A stretch of DNA of 40,285 nt from Streptococcus orisasini (GTDB lineage Bacteria; Bacillota; Bacilli; Lactobacillales; Streptococcaceae): the NCBI RefSeq assembly GCF_001431045.1, contig NZ_BCLE01000002.1, positions 1 to 40,285 of the forward strand, read 5' to 3'. The first letter of the stretch is position 1. The number at the start of each line of letters is the position of its first letter. The notes beneath the pieces were generated by a model. The model was not told the DNA's origin. It saw nothing but the letters and a program-made list of their open reading frames with translations, and searched no databases. This document shows positions 10,349 through 19,008 of this stretch, in pieces. The position numbers and the translations under genes were made by a program.

Positions 10349-10774
10349 TCATTCATGGCAGAGTTTAGTTATCTGCTCCTGATTATCTCTTAAAAGATGG
10401 TCAATAAAATCAGCCGAAGTCAGTTTTTTGATAAACTGATTGAACTGCTCTTTCTCACTTGCTTTGGTTTCTTGATTAAATACCAGCGCCACAATCAGCT
10501 CTGTCTCTCCAATAATCGAAGACCACTGCGCAATGGGACAAGCCGCACGAATGATAATAATTCTATTAGAAATCCCTCGGCTGTCAAAATGAGGCATAAT
10601 GGTTTTATCAGCAATCTGGATGTTTCCTAGCTTTTCTCTTTGCAAGAACTGCTCTTTAATTTCCTCAACAGTCAAACTGCTATCTGTGGCAATAAACTGA
10701 GCCAAAAAATCATAAACATCCTTACGGCTTTTTAGATTTTGATTGAGATAGACAGCAAATAAATCATTTTTCAT
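10349..10774 (-). CDS. Second PTS IIA-like protein, probably the detached C-terminal domain of the PRD regulator
   Basis: A 141-residue protein with a mannitol/fructose IIA look: KLGNIQIADKTIMPHFDSRG places a histidine at residue 62, where the phosphorylated histidine of the family sits. It overlaps the end of the regulator gene by 11 bases. The longest frame would start with TTG at 10789, but GAGGAG followed by 7 bases and ATG at 10774 is clearly better. Full-length MtlR/LicR-type regulators end in EIIB-like then EIIA-like domains; the regulator here stops after EIIB. The simplest reading is that this ORF supplies the missing domain in trans. It could also be a second transport IIA. No frameshift scar is visible, and it has its own ribosome site. 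Confidence 0.8.
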   Translation of the reverse strand: MKNDLFAVYLNQNLKSRKDVYDFLAQFIATDSSLTVEEIKEQFLQREKLGNIQIADKTIMPHFDSRGISNRIIIIRAACPIAQWSSIIGETELIVALVFNQETKASEKEQFNQFIKKLTSADFIDHLLRDNQEQITKLCHE

Positions 10775-12245
10775 AGCGCAGCTCCTCAATCGCTTTGCGA
10801 ATTCTTTTTTTATCTTCTGCTGACATCAAAGCACTGACCAAAACTTTTTTGATAGGATTTTTAATCCTACTGTCAACACTTGTAATCAGGAGTTTCACCT
10901 CAGGATGGCGCGCAAGTACAGCGTCCGCATTATGGGCAGAAACAACATCAACAATCTCGAGATCACTGAAACTGTTTTCTATTTTTGTCCGAAGCAATTC
11001 CGAAATGCCAATTCCTGATGAACACATGACCAAGGCCTTTAAAGGCTGTTTGGACAGCTCTTTAAAACGGACAAAATATAAGGTTAAAAAACCAATTTCA
11101 TCATGATTGATTTTGGGAATAGCATAGCGCTCGCTGACCATGTCTGACAAATTTCTAAGCTCCTGAAAAATCTCAGGATAACCTGTTTTTATCTGTTCCA
11201 ACATGCCATTCTTGATGCGAATTTTATTATCCAGCCGCCTCAGCATAGGACTGATATGGTTCCCTAAATCTCTAAAAATCCCATCGCTCGCCTTGATAGT
11301 TTGCTGCCTAGTGATTGACATATGCTTAAAATAAAAATCAGTAATGGCTAATACACGCGGTGAAAAACTCTGCTCTGCCGAAAATTCCTCTGTCTGAAAG
11401 CGCGAGGAAATAAGATAACTGTATAAATAATACACTTCATCTGAGCTAATGGGACAGCCCATAAACTGAGCAATATCATCAATCACTCTTTGACTCTCTA
11501 TCTTGAGTGCAGTATCTTCATAAGCTATACTTCCTTGAACAAGATAAGGATGATAATTGTGATGCCTGCTGCGTTCAATCATAATGTACAGATGAGAAAA
11601 GATATTAACATTGTAAGGATAAGGAATATTTGCCTTTAAATTCCTTTCAATGGAGTACAGTTCTGATAGAACAAACGAAGCCACATCATAGTTAATTTTG
11701 CTGTCATTCTTAGAAAGCGACAGATTATCTAAATCAATCATACTAAAAGTAGATACCAGATCAGCAATGGCACTACGCAGGTCAAATTCACTTCCTGAGA
11801 CAGACAGTTGTTGGTGTTTTACGGTCAGTTTCAAATGATAATCGCTCAGCTGCTTTTGCAGTTCCAGCTTATCTTTTAAAATCACCGATTCCGAAACAAA
11901 ATAGTCTTGAGCTAAGTCATAGACAGAAACCGGGCGCGGAGCAATAAGAAGTAAGCGTTCCAAGATCTTATTGCGGCGCTCTAGAAGGGAGTATTCTTCC
12001 TGAAAATTTTGAAGATTTCTAGCACTGCTGAGATAAAGTTCTCTGTCCAGAGCCAGTCCCTTGCCTTTTTCAGATAGAATTAATGTTTTGCCACCAGCCT
12101 GACTGCCGTTAATCCTTTTAACTAAGCGATAAACAGTCTTGGGAGAAACCCCTAATTCTGATGAGATTTCCTTGGCAGTTGTGAAGCCTTCCTTACGATC
12201 CAGCAGGGTCAATAAAACCTTTTCTCTCATATGTTTTGCAATCAT
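10764..12245 (-). CDS. BglG/MtlR-type transcriptional activator with PRDs and an EIIB-like domain
   Basis: A 493-residue regulator of the adjoining PTS. Domain order: an N-terminal helix-turn-helix (about 1-60, GFTTAKEISSELGVSPKTVY), a second HTH/Mga-like stretch (about 85-150), two PTS regulation domains (about 190-400) with conserved histidines, and an EIIB-like domain (403-493) with CSSGIG starting at Cys408. The EIIA domain found at the end of most such activators is missing from this polypeptide and appears as the next ORF. ATG 12245 follows GAGGAAG. In this family, phosphorylation by HPr and by the cognate PTS sets activity, so the operon is probably induced by its substrate and damped by preferred sugars. 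Confidence 0.9.
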   Translation of the reverse strand: MIAKHMREKVLLTLLDRKEGFTTAKEISSELGVSPKTVYRLVKRINGSQAGGKTLILSEKGKGLALDRELYLSSARNLQNFQEEYSLLERRNKILERLLLIAPRPVSVYDLAQDYFVSESVILKDKLELQKQLSDYHLKLTVKHQQLSVSGSEFDLRSAIADLVSTFSMIDLDNLSLSKNDSKINYDVASFVLSELYSIERNLKANIPYPYNVNIFSHLYIMIERSRHHNYHPYLVQGSIAYEDTALKIESQRVIDDIAQFMGCPISSDEVYYLYSYLISSRFQTEEFSAEQSFSPRVLAITDFYFKHMSITRQQTIKASDGIFRDLGNHISPMLRRLDNKIRIKNGMLEQIKTGYPEIFQELRNLSDMVSERYAIPKINHDEIGFLTLYFVRFKELSKQPLKALVMCSSGIGISELLRTKIENSFSDLEIVDVVSAHNADAVLARHPEVKLLITSVDSRIKNPIKKVLVSALMSAEDKKRIRKAIEELRYEK

Positions 12246-12269
12246 ACCACTTCCTCACCTGTCTCTCTC

Positions 12270-12297
12270 ATTTTACAATAATAATTGCTTGCGCCAA
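12270..12297 (-). promoter_or_regulatory. Probable promoter of the PTS operon
   Basis: On the minus strand TTGGCG (12292-12297), a 16-base spacer and TAAAAT (12270-12275) lie 25 bases before the regulator ATG. No convincing catabolite-response element was found. Confidence 0.5.
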
Positions 12298-12414
12298 CGC
12301 CTTATTTTGTCTCTTTCAGTGGACATTATTTTATTTAGACCGTTTGCTCCTCCAAATAATACTCCATAAAAATCAAGAGTAGAACGGCCTGTCATGAGAC
12401 TTTCAAAGAATATA

Positions 12415-12473
12415 AAAAAGCGGAAATTATCCTCAAAGCCATCTAGACTTGAGGTTTTTCCACTTTCTTATTT
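12415..12473 (-). terminator. Probable terminator of the DUF1858-DUF438 unit, in a gene-free stretch
   Basis: CCTCAA (12431-12436) and TTGAGG (12449-12454) pair, and the flanking AAAG-GGAAA and TTTCC-CTTT extend the stem imperfectly. On the minus strand a T run complementary to 12413-12418 follows. It lies about 170 bases beyond the DUF438 stop. The rest of 12298-12625 shows no ORF; a short repeat related to one at 38739 lies at 12603-12619. Confidence 0.5.
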
Positions 12474-12625
12474 CTAGTTAATAGCCTTTCACAGCAACAA
12501 ATGCCGGCAATTAAGACTTGGGGCTTTAAAATTTCTAGAGTAAATAACTCTCGTTGCAGCTAACAAGAGACCTAACATCTAATCAAGCTGATTAGCCGTC
12601 CTATTTTTGTCCCACTCTCACTTAC

Positions 12626-13990
12626 TTATATTTCGCGATTAACATCGCTCTTTAATTCAAAAAAAGGCTTGATGTCCTGAACGTATTCCAAAACACCTTG
12701 AAATTCCCCTTTGGCATCACGAACCGCGGCATAGGTAACGTAAACAAATTTGCCCAAACTCTCAGATTGAAACCACATCTCTACTTTGTTTTTTTGCCCT
12801 GAGCGCAGCAGCTCAAAGACTTTTTTAACCTTGTCCAGAACTTTAGGTGGATGGCATAGTTCCACATGACGGCCCACTTGGCTGGGAGTACGTTTAAAGA
12901 CCATCTCTTCAGTCGGAACACTGTCATTGTAATATTGAAAAATATCGTCCTTATTAACAAAAGTGATTTCCAGCGGCAGATGATTGAGAATCAAATTGGC
13001 CTCTTCAACAGATAAAAATCCGTTACCAAAGGCTTGCGGTGTGGTGCGATCTGCCACTGCTTCTTTTTCCTTTGGCGTGAAAGTAATGGTAAATTGACCT
13101 TCTGGTGTGTTAATGATTTTTGTATTGGTCAAATCAGTTGAGCTGTCTGCTGGGGCTTGGTCAAGAGCGTCAGCCACTTCCTTGTCAGAAGTCGCTGCGC
13201 CAGCTTCATTTTCAAAAGATTCACGGTGCGGCACCCATTTTTTGAGCGGTTTGATAATAGCATAGCCGTAAACGTCGCTCTCACTGGCTATCTGCAGCCA
13301 GTCGTCCTGCGTGAAACTTTCCAGCAAAATCATGAGCAGAATAGCTTCTTCCTTGAAAATCATCTCTTCGAATTCTGCAGCGAAGCTTTCAAATTTTTCA
13401 TCAAGTTCCTCAATAGAACCATTGGGCAGCTGCTCAAGAGCCAATTGAGCCTCTTTAAACAACTCACGGATATTATCATCTACTCCCCACATAACTTTGG
13501 GCGGTGAATCATGTCCATAGCGCTCCATGATGGGGAAAAAGAGATTTTCTTTGCGAACATAATGAGTATGGAACTGCCCCAGCAAGCTAAACTGGTGCTT
13601 GAGTCCTTTAAGCAAATCCTTGCGAAATGCTTCGTTCTCAGGTTTCGCATAATTTTCAATAATTCGGCGGATGCGCATAAGAGCTGCTCGCAAAGCGAGA
13701 TTTTCATCCTTAAAAACTTTGACCGGATGGCCTTCTTGCTCAGCATCTGGCACATCTACATCAGAAATAGCCCCCTTAAAAAGATTGGCATGAACATTGC
13801 ACAAATCCATAACATCTTCAAAGGTAATTCCAGTATCAGAATTCATGAGTTCGTGCTCCATCATGGAAATTTCAATAGCCGAAACGCCCTTGAAATGCTG
13901 ATTGAAGCGCTCTTGAACGGACTCTGCACTAGCGCCATGATGGAGTTCTAATAAAATGTCTTTTAAAACTTCAATTCTATTATCAGTCAT
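12626..13990 (-). CDS. DUF438 / hemerythrin-like / PAS domain protein
   Basis: Likely a cytoplasmic iron- or redox-linked sensor; exact role unknown. Residues ~1-75 match the DUF438 pattern. A hemerythrin-like HHE region follows (~80-230), with LLGQFHTHYVRKENLFFPIMERYGHD providing His and Glu residues suited to a di-iron site, and FEEMIFKEEAILLMILLE later. The last ~130 residues (FLSVEEANLILNHLPLEITF...EYVQDIKPFFEL) look like a PAS fold of the type attached to DUF438. The longest frame begins with TTG at 14002; ATG at 13990 behind GGAGG with a 5-base gap is the real start, giving 454 residues and an 8-base overlap with the DUF1858 gene. The two are almost certainly cotranscribed. Confidence 0.88.
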   Translation of the reverse strand: MTDNRIEVLKDILLELHHGASAESVQERFNQHFKGVSAIEISMMEHELMNSDTGITFEDVMDLCNVHANLFKGAISDVDVPDAEQEGHPVKVFKDENLALRAALMRIRRIIENYAKPENEAFRKDLLKGLKHQFSLLGQFHTHYVRKENLFFPIMERYGHDSPPKVMWGVDDNIRELFKEAQLALEQLPNGSIEELDEKFESFAAEFEEMIFKEEAILLMILLESFTQDDWLQIASESDVYGYAIIKPLKKWVPHRESFENEAGAATSDKEVADALDQAPADSSTDLTNTKIINTPEGQFTITFTPKEKEAVADRTTPQAFGNGFLSVEEANLILNHLPLEITFVNKDDIFQYYNDSVPTEEMVFKRTPSQVGRHVELCHPPKVLDKVKKVFELLRSGQKNKVEMWFQSESLGKFVYVTYAAVRDAKGEFQGVLEYVQDIKPFFELKSDVNREI

Positions 13991-14222
13991 CAGAACCTCC
14001 AATCACTTCGTAGCCGTTGAATTCCAAAGTTTGCTTAATCTTGTCTAAAGGAATTCCTGTCATTTTGGAACCAGTTTTTAGGCTGGTGACCTTACCGACT
14101 GTGTTTAACATAGCAGGATTAGCCAGCGGCTTAAAACCAAGCTCCACCAGAATATCCTTGAGCTCAGGATGTGCTTTGATAATCTCTGCAACAGGTTTTG
14201 ATAAATCTATCGTATTATTCAT
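13983..14222 (-). CDS. DUF1858 domain protein
   Basis: A 79-residue protein that is essentially one DUF1858 domain (IDLSKPVAEIIKAHPELKDI...LVELGFKPL). The domain is commonly found beside, or fused to, DUF438/hemerythrin proteins, and here it is the gene directly upstream and overlaps its partner by 8 bases. The domain is small and helical; its biochemical role is not known to me. ATG 14222 follows GAGG. A TATAAT (14254-14259) lies about 30 bases upstream as a possible -10, with a weak -35. Confidence 0.88.
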   Translation of the reverse strand: MNNTIDLSKPVAEIIKAHPELKDILVELGFKPLANPAMLNTVGKVTSLKTGSKMTGIPLDKIKQTLEFNGYEVIGGSDD

Positions 14223-14298
14223 AAGAATACCTCACATTAGGATTGATATCCTTATTATAACGAAAACCAAGCAGAAATTCATACACCAACAAAGCTTT

Positions 14299-15072
14299 TT
14301 AAGTTTTAGCTTGGGTTCTTTCTTCTTGCAAAAAGCGACAAACATCATCAAGCATCAACTGACGCTGATTGTTGTCACCAGATAAGATGTGATCTGCCTC
14401 TTTGATCAAATGATAATCAGCATTTTTATAAACAGCATAATAACGCTCAGATGCGATAGGATCAACAACTCGATCCGCATCACCATGAACCAGCAGAACA
14501 GGGCCTTGATAAACCTTTGCCACCTCATAAATAGGCAGGGTTTGGGCAGATCTGAAATAATCTCCGCTAACAGTAAATCCGTCTACAATAACACTGTCAG
14601 GAATATGATGAGGATCATAAAATACCCCTTGACACTCGCCCTTAAGGGCATCATCTTTGAGTGTTGCTGCCGGTGATAGCAAGATCAACTTGTCAATAAC
14701 ATCTGAGAAGTAGCCTGCCAGCATACTAGCAACAACACCTCCTTGAGAATGTCCAAGCAGGTAAATCTCTTTAGCCTTTACAGTATGACGGACATAATCA
14801 ATAATTTTCATACCATCTAAAATCTCACTCCAGACAGTCTTATCCTGAAATTTACCGTCACTCTTTCCACAGCCGCTAAAATCAAAGCGAATTGTAGGAA
14901 ATCCAGCGGCATTTAGCGACTGAGCCAAATCATTGAGCAGTTTTCCTTTTTGATAGCCCAGATTGCCCTTAAAACCGTGCATCAGAATGACTATTTTATC
15001 ATTCTCGATCGTTTTGCTTCCTTCCAGCAGCCCAAACAAAGTCAAACCATCTCTTTGAATCGTGATTTCCAT
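14299..15072 (-). CDS. Alpha/beta hydrolase, cinnamoyl/feruloyl-esterase-like
   Basis: A 257-residue serine hydrolase without a signal peptide, so cytoplasmic. The oxyanion region is MHGFKG, the nucleophile elbow GHSQGG (Ser at about 109), the acid lies in HGDADRVVDP and the histidine in EADHILSG. The segments RFDFSGCGKSDGKF, LLGHSQGGVVASMLAG, SPAATLKDDALKG and QTLPIYEVA closely resemble what I remember of the Lactobacillus johnsonii cinnamoyl esterase LJ0536, which hydrolyses hydroxycinnamate esters. The resemblance includes the family's inserted lid region after the nucleophile. Substrate in this organism is an inference. It lies 18 bases after the DUF2130 stop and is likely cotranscribed with it. 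Confidence 0.85.
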   Translation of the reverse strand: MEITIQRDGLTLFGLLEGSKTIENDKIVILMHGFKGNLGYQKGKLLNDLAQSLNAAGFPTIRFDFSGCGKSDGKFQDKTVWSEILDGMKIIDYVRHTVKAKEIYLLGHSQGGVVASMLAGYFSDVIDKLILLSPAATLKDDALKGECQGVFYDPHHIPDSVIVDGFTVSGDYFRSAQTLPIYEVAKVYQGPVLLVHGDADRVVDPIASERYYAVYKNADYHLIKEADHILSGDNNQRQLMLDDVCRFLQEERTQAKT

Positions 15073-15090
15073 ATTAAACTGTCTCCTTGT

Positions 15091-16629
15091 CTAATCATTT
15101 TGTAAAGCTTCAAACTTAGCCTTCATGGTTGGATTTTTGCGGGTCAGCTTTTTGACGGAAACATCGTCCAGTTTATTGTTGGCCAGACGCAGCTGATTTT
15201 CCGAAGTCGTCAAAGCAGCCTTAACAGCTTCCATGCGCTTGATAGCCTTATCGATTTCATCAATAGCTTTTTGGAAATTTTTACTAGCTGAATTATAATT
15301 CTTAGCAAAGGCGTTTTTGAAGGTTTCCAAATCATCTTCAAAATGTGTGATGTCAATATTTTGCTCGCGCACCAAGGCCAGCTCTTGCTTGTACTTGAGC
15401 GAATTGAGCGCCGCATTGCGCAAAAGTCCAATCAGCTGAATAAAGAACTGGGGCCGCACCACATACATCTTTTCGTACTCATGACTGACATCCACAATCC
15501 CTGTGTTGAAATAATCGTTGTCGGCTTCCAGCATGGTCACAAGAACCGCATATTCACACTTCTTCTCGCGGCGATCCTTGTCCAGTTCCTTGTAAAAATC
15601 ACTGTTCTTGTGCTTAGTTTTGGTGGTATCTGCCTCATTTTTCATCTCAAACATGATGGAAAGAAGCTCAACACCGTTTTCATCAGTTTCACGAAAAATA
15701 AAGTCCCCTTTGGAATTAGATGCAGACGACACCTCATTATCCTTACCAAAATAGGCATTTGGAAAGGCATAAGAGCGAACCTTGTTAAACTCACTTTCAG
15801 CATAAGCTTCTAAACTCTCACCAATAGCCTTGGTCGATTGCTGCGCCTTAAAGTTTTTGTAGAATTCGACTTGTTCATTAGCCGCCTTGAGTTGGGCTTC
15901 GTAATCGCTGCGCACTGAAGATAATTGCAGTTCTGCTTCTTTTTCTTGCAGTACTAATTGATTTTGAGCCTCATCACGCTTTTTTTCAACAGCTGCAACA
16001 GCTTCGACTAGACTATTTTTATTTTCCAGCGATAAACGCTCAAGTTGATTTTGAACCTCAACCAATTCTTTATCTTTCTTAGATAGCGCTTGACTTAGTT
16101 CTAAATCTTTTACGGAAGATAAATTTTCTAATTGTGCTTTAAGTTCTGTGATTTCTGTTTCTTTTTTGCTAAGTGCTTGCTGTTTTTCTAAGGTAAAAGA
16201 TTGTTTTAATTGCTCGATTTGAGCAGATAAATCTGATAATTCCTTGTCTTTTTCTGTCAACGCTTGTGTCAATTCAAGGTCTTTTACAGAAGTTAGATTT
16301 TCCAATTGCGATTTCAACTCAGTAATTTCTTGTTCTTTTTCAGCTAAAGCATCTTTGATTTTTAGTTGTGCTTGTTCTGCAGATGCTTCTAGTTGGGTAC
16401 TGAGCTTAGCAACTTCTTCATTCTTTTCAGCCAATTCCTGATCCTTTTGGGTCACCTGTGACTGTAACTCATTTTTGGCTTTTTCTTCCAAAAGTGCTTT
16501 TTCCCGCTCCAAGCGCTCATGAATTTCCTTGTCAAATTCAGCGCTACGCACCTGAGCCAAAAGCTGGCTGTATTCTGTTTCATTGATAGTAAAGACCGTC
16601 CCACAATGCGGACATTTGATTTCGTTCAT
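15091..16629 (-). CDS. DUF2130 protein with zinc-ribbon start and long repetitive coiled coil
   Basis: 512 residues of unknown function. The start holds a CPHCGTVF half zinc ribbon (residues 6-13). Residues ~30-265 are almost uninterrupted heptad-like Glu/Lys/Gln sequence. Within them a unit of about 60 residues is duplicated: ITELKSQLENLTSVKDLELT and later ITELKAQLENLSSVKDLELS. The C-terminal ~240 residues are the DUF2130 region, including a FEMKNEAD motif whose Glu-x-Lys resembles the catalytic pair of PD-(D/E)XK nucleases, then DKDRREKKCEYAVLVTMLE. No membrane segment. ATG 16629 follows AGGAGA. A TATAAT at 16803-16808 would give a leader of about 170 bases. Confidence 0.85.
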   Translation of the reverse strand: MNEIKCPHCGTVFTINETEYSQLLAQVRSAEFDKEIHERLEREKALLEEKAKNELQSQVTQKDQELAEKNEEVAKLSTQLEASAEQAQLKIKDALAEKEQEITELKSQLENLTSVKDLELTQALTEKDKELSDLSAQIEQLKQSFTLEKQQALSKKETEITELKAQLENLSSVKDLELSQALSKKDKELVEVQNQLERLSLENKNSLVEAVAAVEKKRDEAQNQLVLQEKEAELQLSSVRSDYEAQLKAANEQVEFYKNFKAQQSTKAIGESLEAYAESEFNKVRSYAFPNAYFGKDNEVSSASNSKGDFIFRETDENGVELLSIMFEMKNEADTTKTKHKNSDFYKELDKDRREKKCEYAVLVTMLEADNDYFNTGIVDVSHEYEKMYVVRPQFFIQLIGLLRNAALNSLKYKQELALVREQNIDITHFEDDLETFKNAFAKNYNSASKNFQKAIDEIDKAIKRMEAVKAALTTSENQLRLANNKLDDVSVKKLTRKNPTMKAKFEALQND

Positions 16630-16865
16630 AAGTTCTCCTTTAATTGATACTTTCTATCTCTATTGCTGCCTTTAGAATCTGATAACCCTGGCTTAACAAT
16701 CTGACATTACAGGATTTAATGACATCAAATCTAATCCTGAAAAATGAATTAATTTGCCAATCGAATTGTTGGTTAGTTTGGGAATAAAGAACACTTAAAG
16801 TTATTATAGCATAGGCAGCTAAACAAAAACCAAGTGTGATTAGTTGGTTATACCTTGGATTTAAC

Positions 16866-16917
16866 TAAAAAACGATCCCGCTATCAACAGGCCTTGCAAA
16901 AGCAAGGAAGAATCGTT
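16866..16917 (-). terminator. Terminator of the XRE-ImmA unit
   Basis: AACGAT/ATCGTT (16871-16876 with 16912-16917) outer stem and CCTTGC/GCAAGG (16892-16897 with 16902-16907) inner stem, followed on the minus strand by a run of six T (16867-16872), 31 bases after the gene's stop. The rest of 16630-16947 has an AGGATT/AATCCT hairpin near 16711 in the probable DUF2130 leader and no ORF. Confidence 0.75.
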
Positions 16918-16947
16918 AATTGTTGAAGTTTATTTGTCAATAGATCG

Positions 16948-18108
16948 CTAATCAGACCTTCTTCGTTTAAGCGGAATAACATTGTCAAATGTAACTATAT
17001 CGTTAGCTTTGTATTTGTCGAAAAACTTAAGGTTAAAATTAAAGAGCTGGCTAAAAAACTGTAGACTGACCCTTTGATTGGCACCTAACTGTTCAAGCGT
17101 CAGCAAATTATTGGACAGAATAACATCCAGAATACTGCGAACCTTGCTGGGCTTTTTAACAATAAATTCTAAATCCAGCGGTTCAATGGCCTTATACTTC
17201 TTTTTAGCAATCTGGCGGTAAAAATAGGAATTCTGTGACGGTGTCAAAAGTCCTAATTTATAGGCTCTGTATTCCAAAGCCTGTATAGAAACATTGTACT
17301 GTTTTTTAAGAGCAATATAATTATCTGGATTGCTGACACGCTTGCCCACCATATTGACAAAATCCTGCCTAAATCGCTCCTTAGGCAATAAAAAGCAGGA
17401 AGCAAAAAGATTGGCTTCATCTTCCATATCATGATAACCATCCTTGTCCAGCTCATCAAAAGCCACACCCCTATGTAAAAGCAGGTGACCCAATTCATGA
17501 GCAAGATCAAAATTGCGACGCACAGCAGACTTACCGACACCTAAAATAATAAAAGGACGCTGGTTTTTAGACCAAGTACTGTAAGCATCTGCCTCACCGT
17601 TAATTATTTTTTCAGCCACGTAAATACCTGACTTTTCAATCTGATACATCAAATCGCTGTTATCGTCTGCAACACCAAGCTCCTGTCTGGCCAATTTGGC
17701 AATTTCCTCAATAGTCCAGCCTTGATCATAGAATTTACCTGTCTTTTCAACCAAGTCATATATGCTTAAGCGAGGAATCTGAACAAAACTCTCCAAATAA
17801 TCAATCATACAGCTGAGTTTATGAAGGTAGGCCTGCTGAATAGAGATGACTTTTTTTGCTAGACTGTCACCATTCCTAAAAGCAATCGAACTGGTATCAA
17901 AAGTTTCTGGCACAGATTCCTGTTCAAAGTAATCTGTATTAACATAAAATAAATGAGCAAGCTGAAACTGTGTAGACATCTTAGGCACAGCATAACCTGA
18001 CTCAAACTGCCAAACAGCTTGTTCTGTCAAATTCAGCTGAGCAGCTAGCTCCTGCCTGCTCATACCGTTTAAAAGTCGCAGCTCTTTCAAGAGTTGACCG
18101 TTAAACAT
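16948..18108 (-). CDS. XRE-family regulator fused to an ImmA/IrrE-type metallopeptidase
   Basis: 386 residues. The N-terminal helix-turn-helix (about 6-60, LKELRLLNGMSRQELAAQLN...LTEQAVWQFESG) is of the Cro/C1 type. The central part is an ImmA/IrrE (DUF955) peptidase: FDLAHELGHLLLHRG supplies the HExxH zinc motif at about 203-207, and DMEDEANLFASCFLLP supplies the downstream acidic ligand. The last ~120 residues are helical and basic and end KRRRSD. Proteins of this kind act as repressor-proteases, for example in mobile-element control (ImmA/ImmR) and in toxin-antitoxin-like pairs. ATG 18108 lies 20 bases after the stop of the 240-residue ORF, so the two form one unit. Confidence 0.9.
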   Translation of the reverse strand: MFNGQLLKELRLLNGMSRQELAAQLNLTEQAVWQFESGYAVPKMSTQFQLAHLFYVNTDYFEQESVPETFDTSSIAFRNGDSLAKKVISIQQAYLHKLSCMIDYLESFVQIPRLSIYDLVEKTGKFYDQGWTIEEIAKLARQELGVADDNSDLMYQIEKSGIYVAEKIINGEADAYSTWSKNQRPFIILGVGKSAVRRNFDLAHELGHLLLHRGVAFDELDKDGYHDMEDEANLFASCFLLPKERFRQDFVNMVGKRVSNPDNYIALKKQYNVSIQALEYRAYKLGLLTPSQNSYFYRQIAKKKYKAIEPLDLEFIVKKPSKVRSILDVILSNNLLTLEQLGANQRVSLQFFSQLFNFNLKFFDKYKANDIVTFDNVIPLKRRRSD

Positions 18109-18128
18109 GATAACACCTCTTTTAAATT

Positions 18129-18851
18129 TTATTGTTGTTTTTGAATTTGCGTTTTGGGAATATAACCAAATTCTTCAAAGTCAGAAATATCACTGGAAAG
18201 ATGGGATAAGTCTTTATATTTTTCATCATCAAAGGTAATTGTACTTGAGGCAATATATCCCGATAAGTCTTGTAAAAAATAAATATTTCTATCAGAATCC
18301 AGCATAACAACTTGAATAGCCTTAATGTTATTTTCCTCATCAACCTCATGTGTTATAATAAAAAAATTATTATAAGCACTCAGGTTGGACTGCGTCATTT
18401 TCAATTCCTCAGGAGAAAGCAATTCAATTTGGATGGTTTGCGGCAAAATAGCGTCATCAGATTTTAAATATTTTTTAACATAATCATCGTTTAAAGCAGA
18501 ATAATTTAAAAGATACTTGCTTTCATTTTTGCTGCCATTTTTAAAAACTTGATTCAAGCGCTTTGAACCTTTAATAATAAACAATGATCTGCCAAAATTC
18601 TTAACATCTATATCAAATTCTAAATATCCCCAAGAATGGCCAGCCTTTTGCAGAGTATAATGATTGATAAATGATAAATCTGCCAAGGCATTATCTAAAT
18701 GATTGGCTTTCACCCAAGCATAAGCACTGGAAATTTTCATCGTCTTCCTTTTAACAAAACGTTCATCAATATAATCACGATAACCTTTTAAAATTTGGTT
18801 TACCACTTCCTGCGCTTGTTGTTCATTAAATACTTCTACTTGATTTGACAA
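18129..18851 (-). CDS. Unrecognised 240-residue partner of the XRE-ImmA protein
   Basis: I do not recognise a family. The protein is soluble with no signal or membrane segment, mixed alpha/beta in appearance, and ends in a short acidic part (DLSHLSSDISDFEEF). The start is TTG at 18851, preceded by AAGGGGG at a gap of about 9 bases; the next in-frame ATG would remove 37 residues including a well-formed helix, so the TTG start is preferred. It is the first gene of the pair and is followed 20 bases later by the peptidase. By context it may be the peptidase's substrate, a toxin, or a stress effector. A 17-base dyad over its promoter suggests autoregulation by the XRE protein. Confidence 0.75.
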   Translation of the reverse strand: MSNQVEVFNEQQAQEVVNQILKGYRDYIDERFVKRKTMKISSAYAWVKANHLDNALADLSFINHYTLQKAGHSWGYLEFDIDVKNFGRSLFIIKGSKRLNQVFKNGSKNESKYLLNYSALNDDYVKKYLKSDDAILPQTIQIELLSPEELKMTQSNLSAYNNFFIITHEVDEENNIKAIQVVMLDSDRNIYFLQDLSGYIASSTITFDDEKYKDLSHLSSDISDFEEFGYIPKTQIQKQQ

Positions 18852-18873
18852 TAAAAAACACCCCCTTCATTGG

Positions 18874-18890
18874 TTGTATTAATTATACAA
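18874..18890 (-). promoter_or_regulatory. Promoter -10 inside an inverted repeat (candidate XRE operator)
   Basis: TTGTAT-5-ATACAA is a 6+6 dyad whose minus strand contains TATAAT (18882-18887), 31 bases before the TTG start of the 240-residue ORF. No good -35 is present. A repressor bound here would block the -10. Confidence 0.5.
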
Positions 18891-19008
18891 AATTTATAAA
18901 ATAAATGCTACATTTATCGTTCATTTTTTAAAGTAATGACTCTTAACTATTCTTCCCCTAATTATCAGAATGTCAGAGACGCATAATTATTAAAAGACTT
19001 TTGCATAA

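Noticed and set aside
8199..12245. Naming the PTS operon ulaABC
   Set aside because: The IIC family fits, but no ascorbate catabolic gene is in the window, so the substrate is not established.
12241..12300. Catabolite-response element before the PTS regulator
   Set aside because: No stretch matches the cre consensus well enough.
15343..15813. Plus-strand frame of 156 codons inside the DUF2130 gene
   Set aside because: Shadow of a conserved minus-strand domain; no family features.
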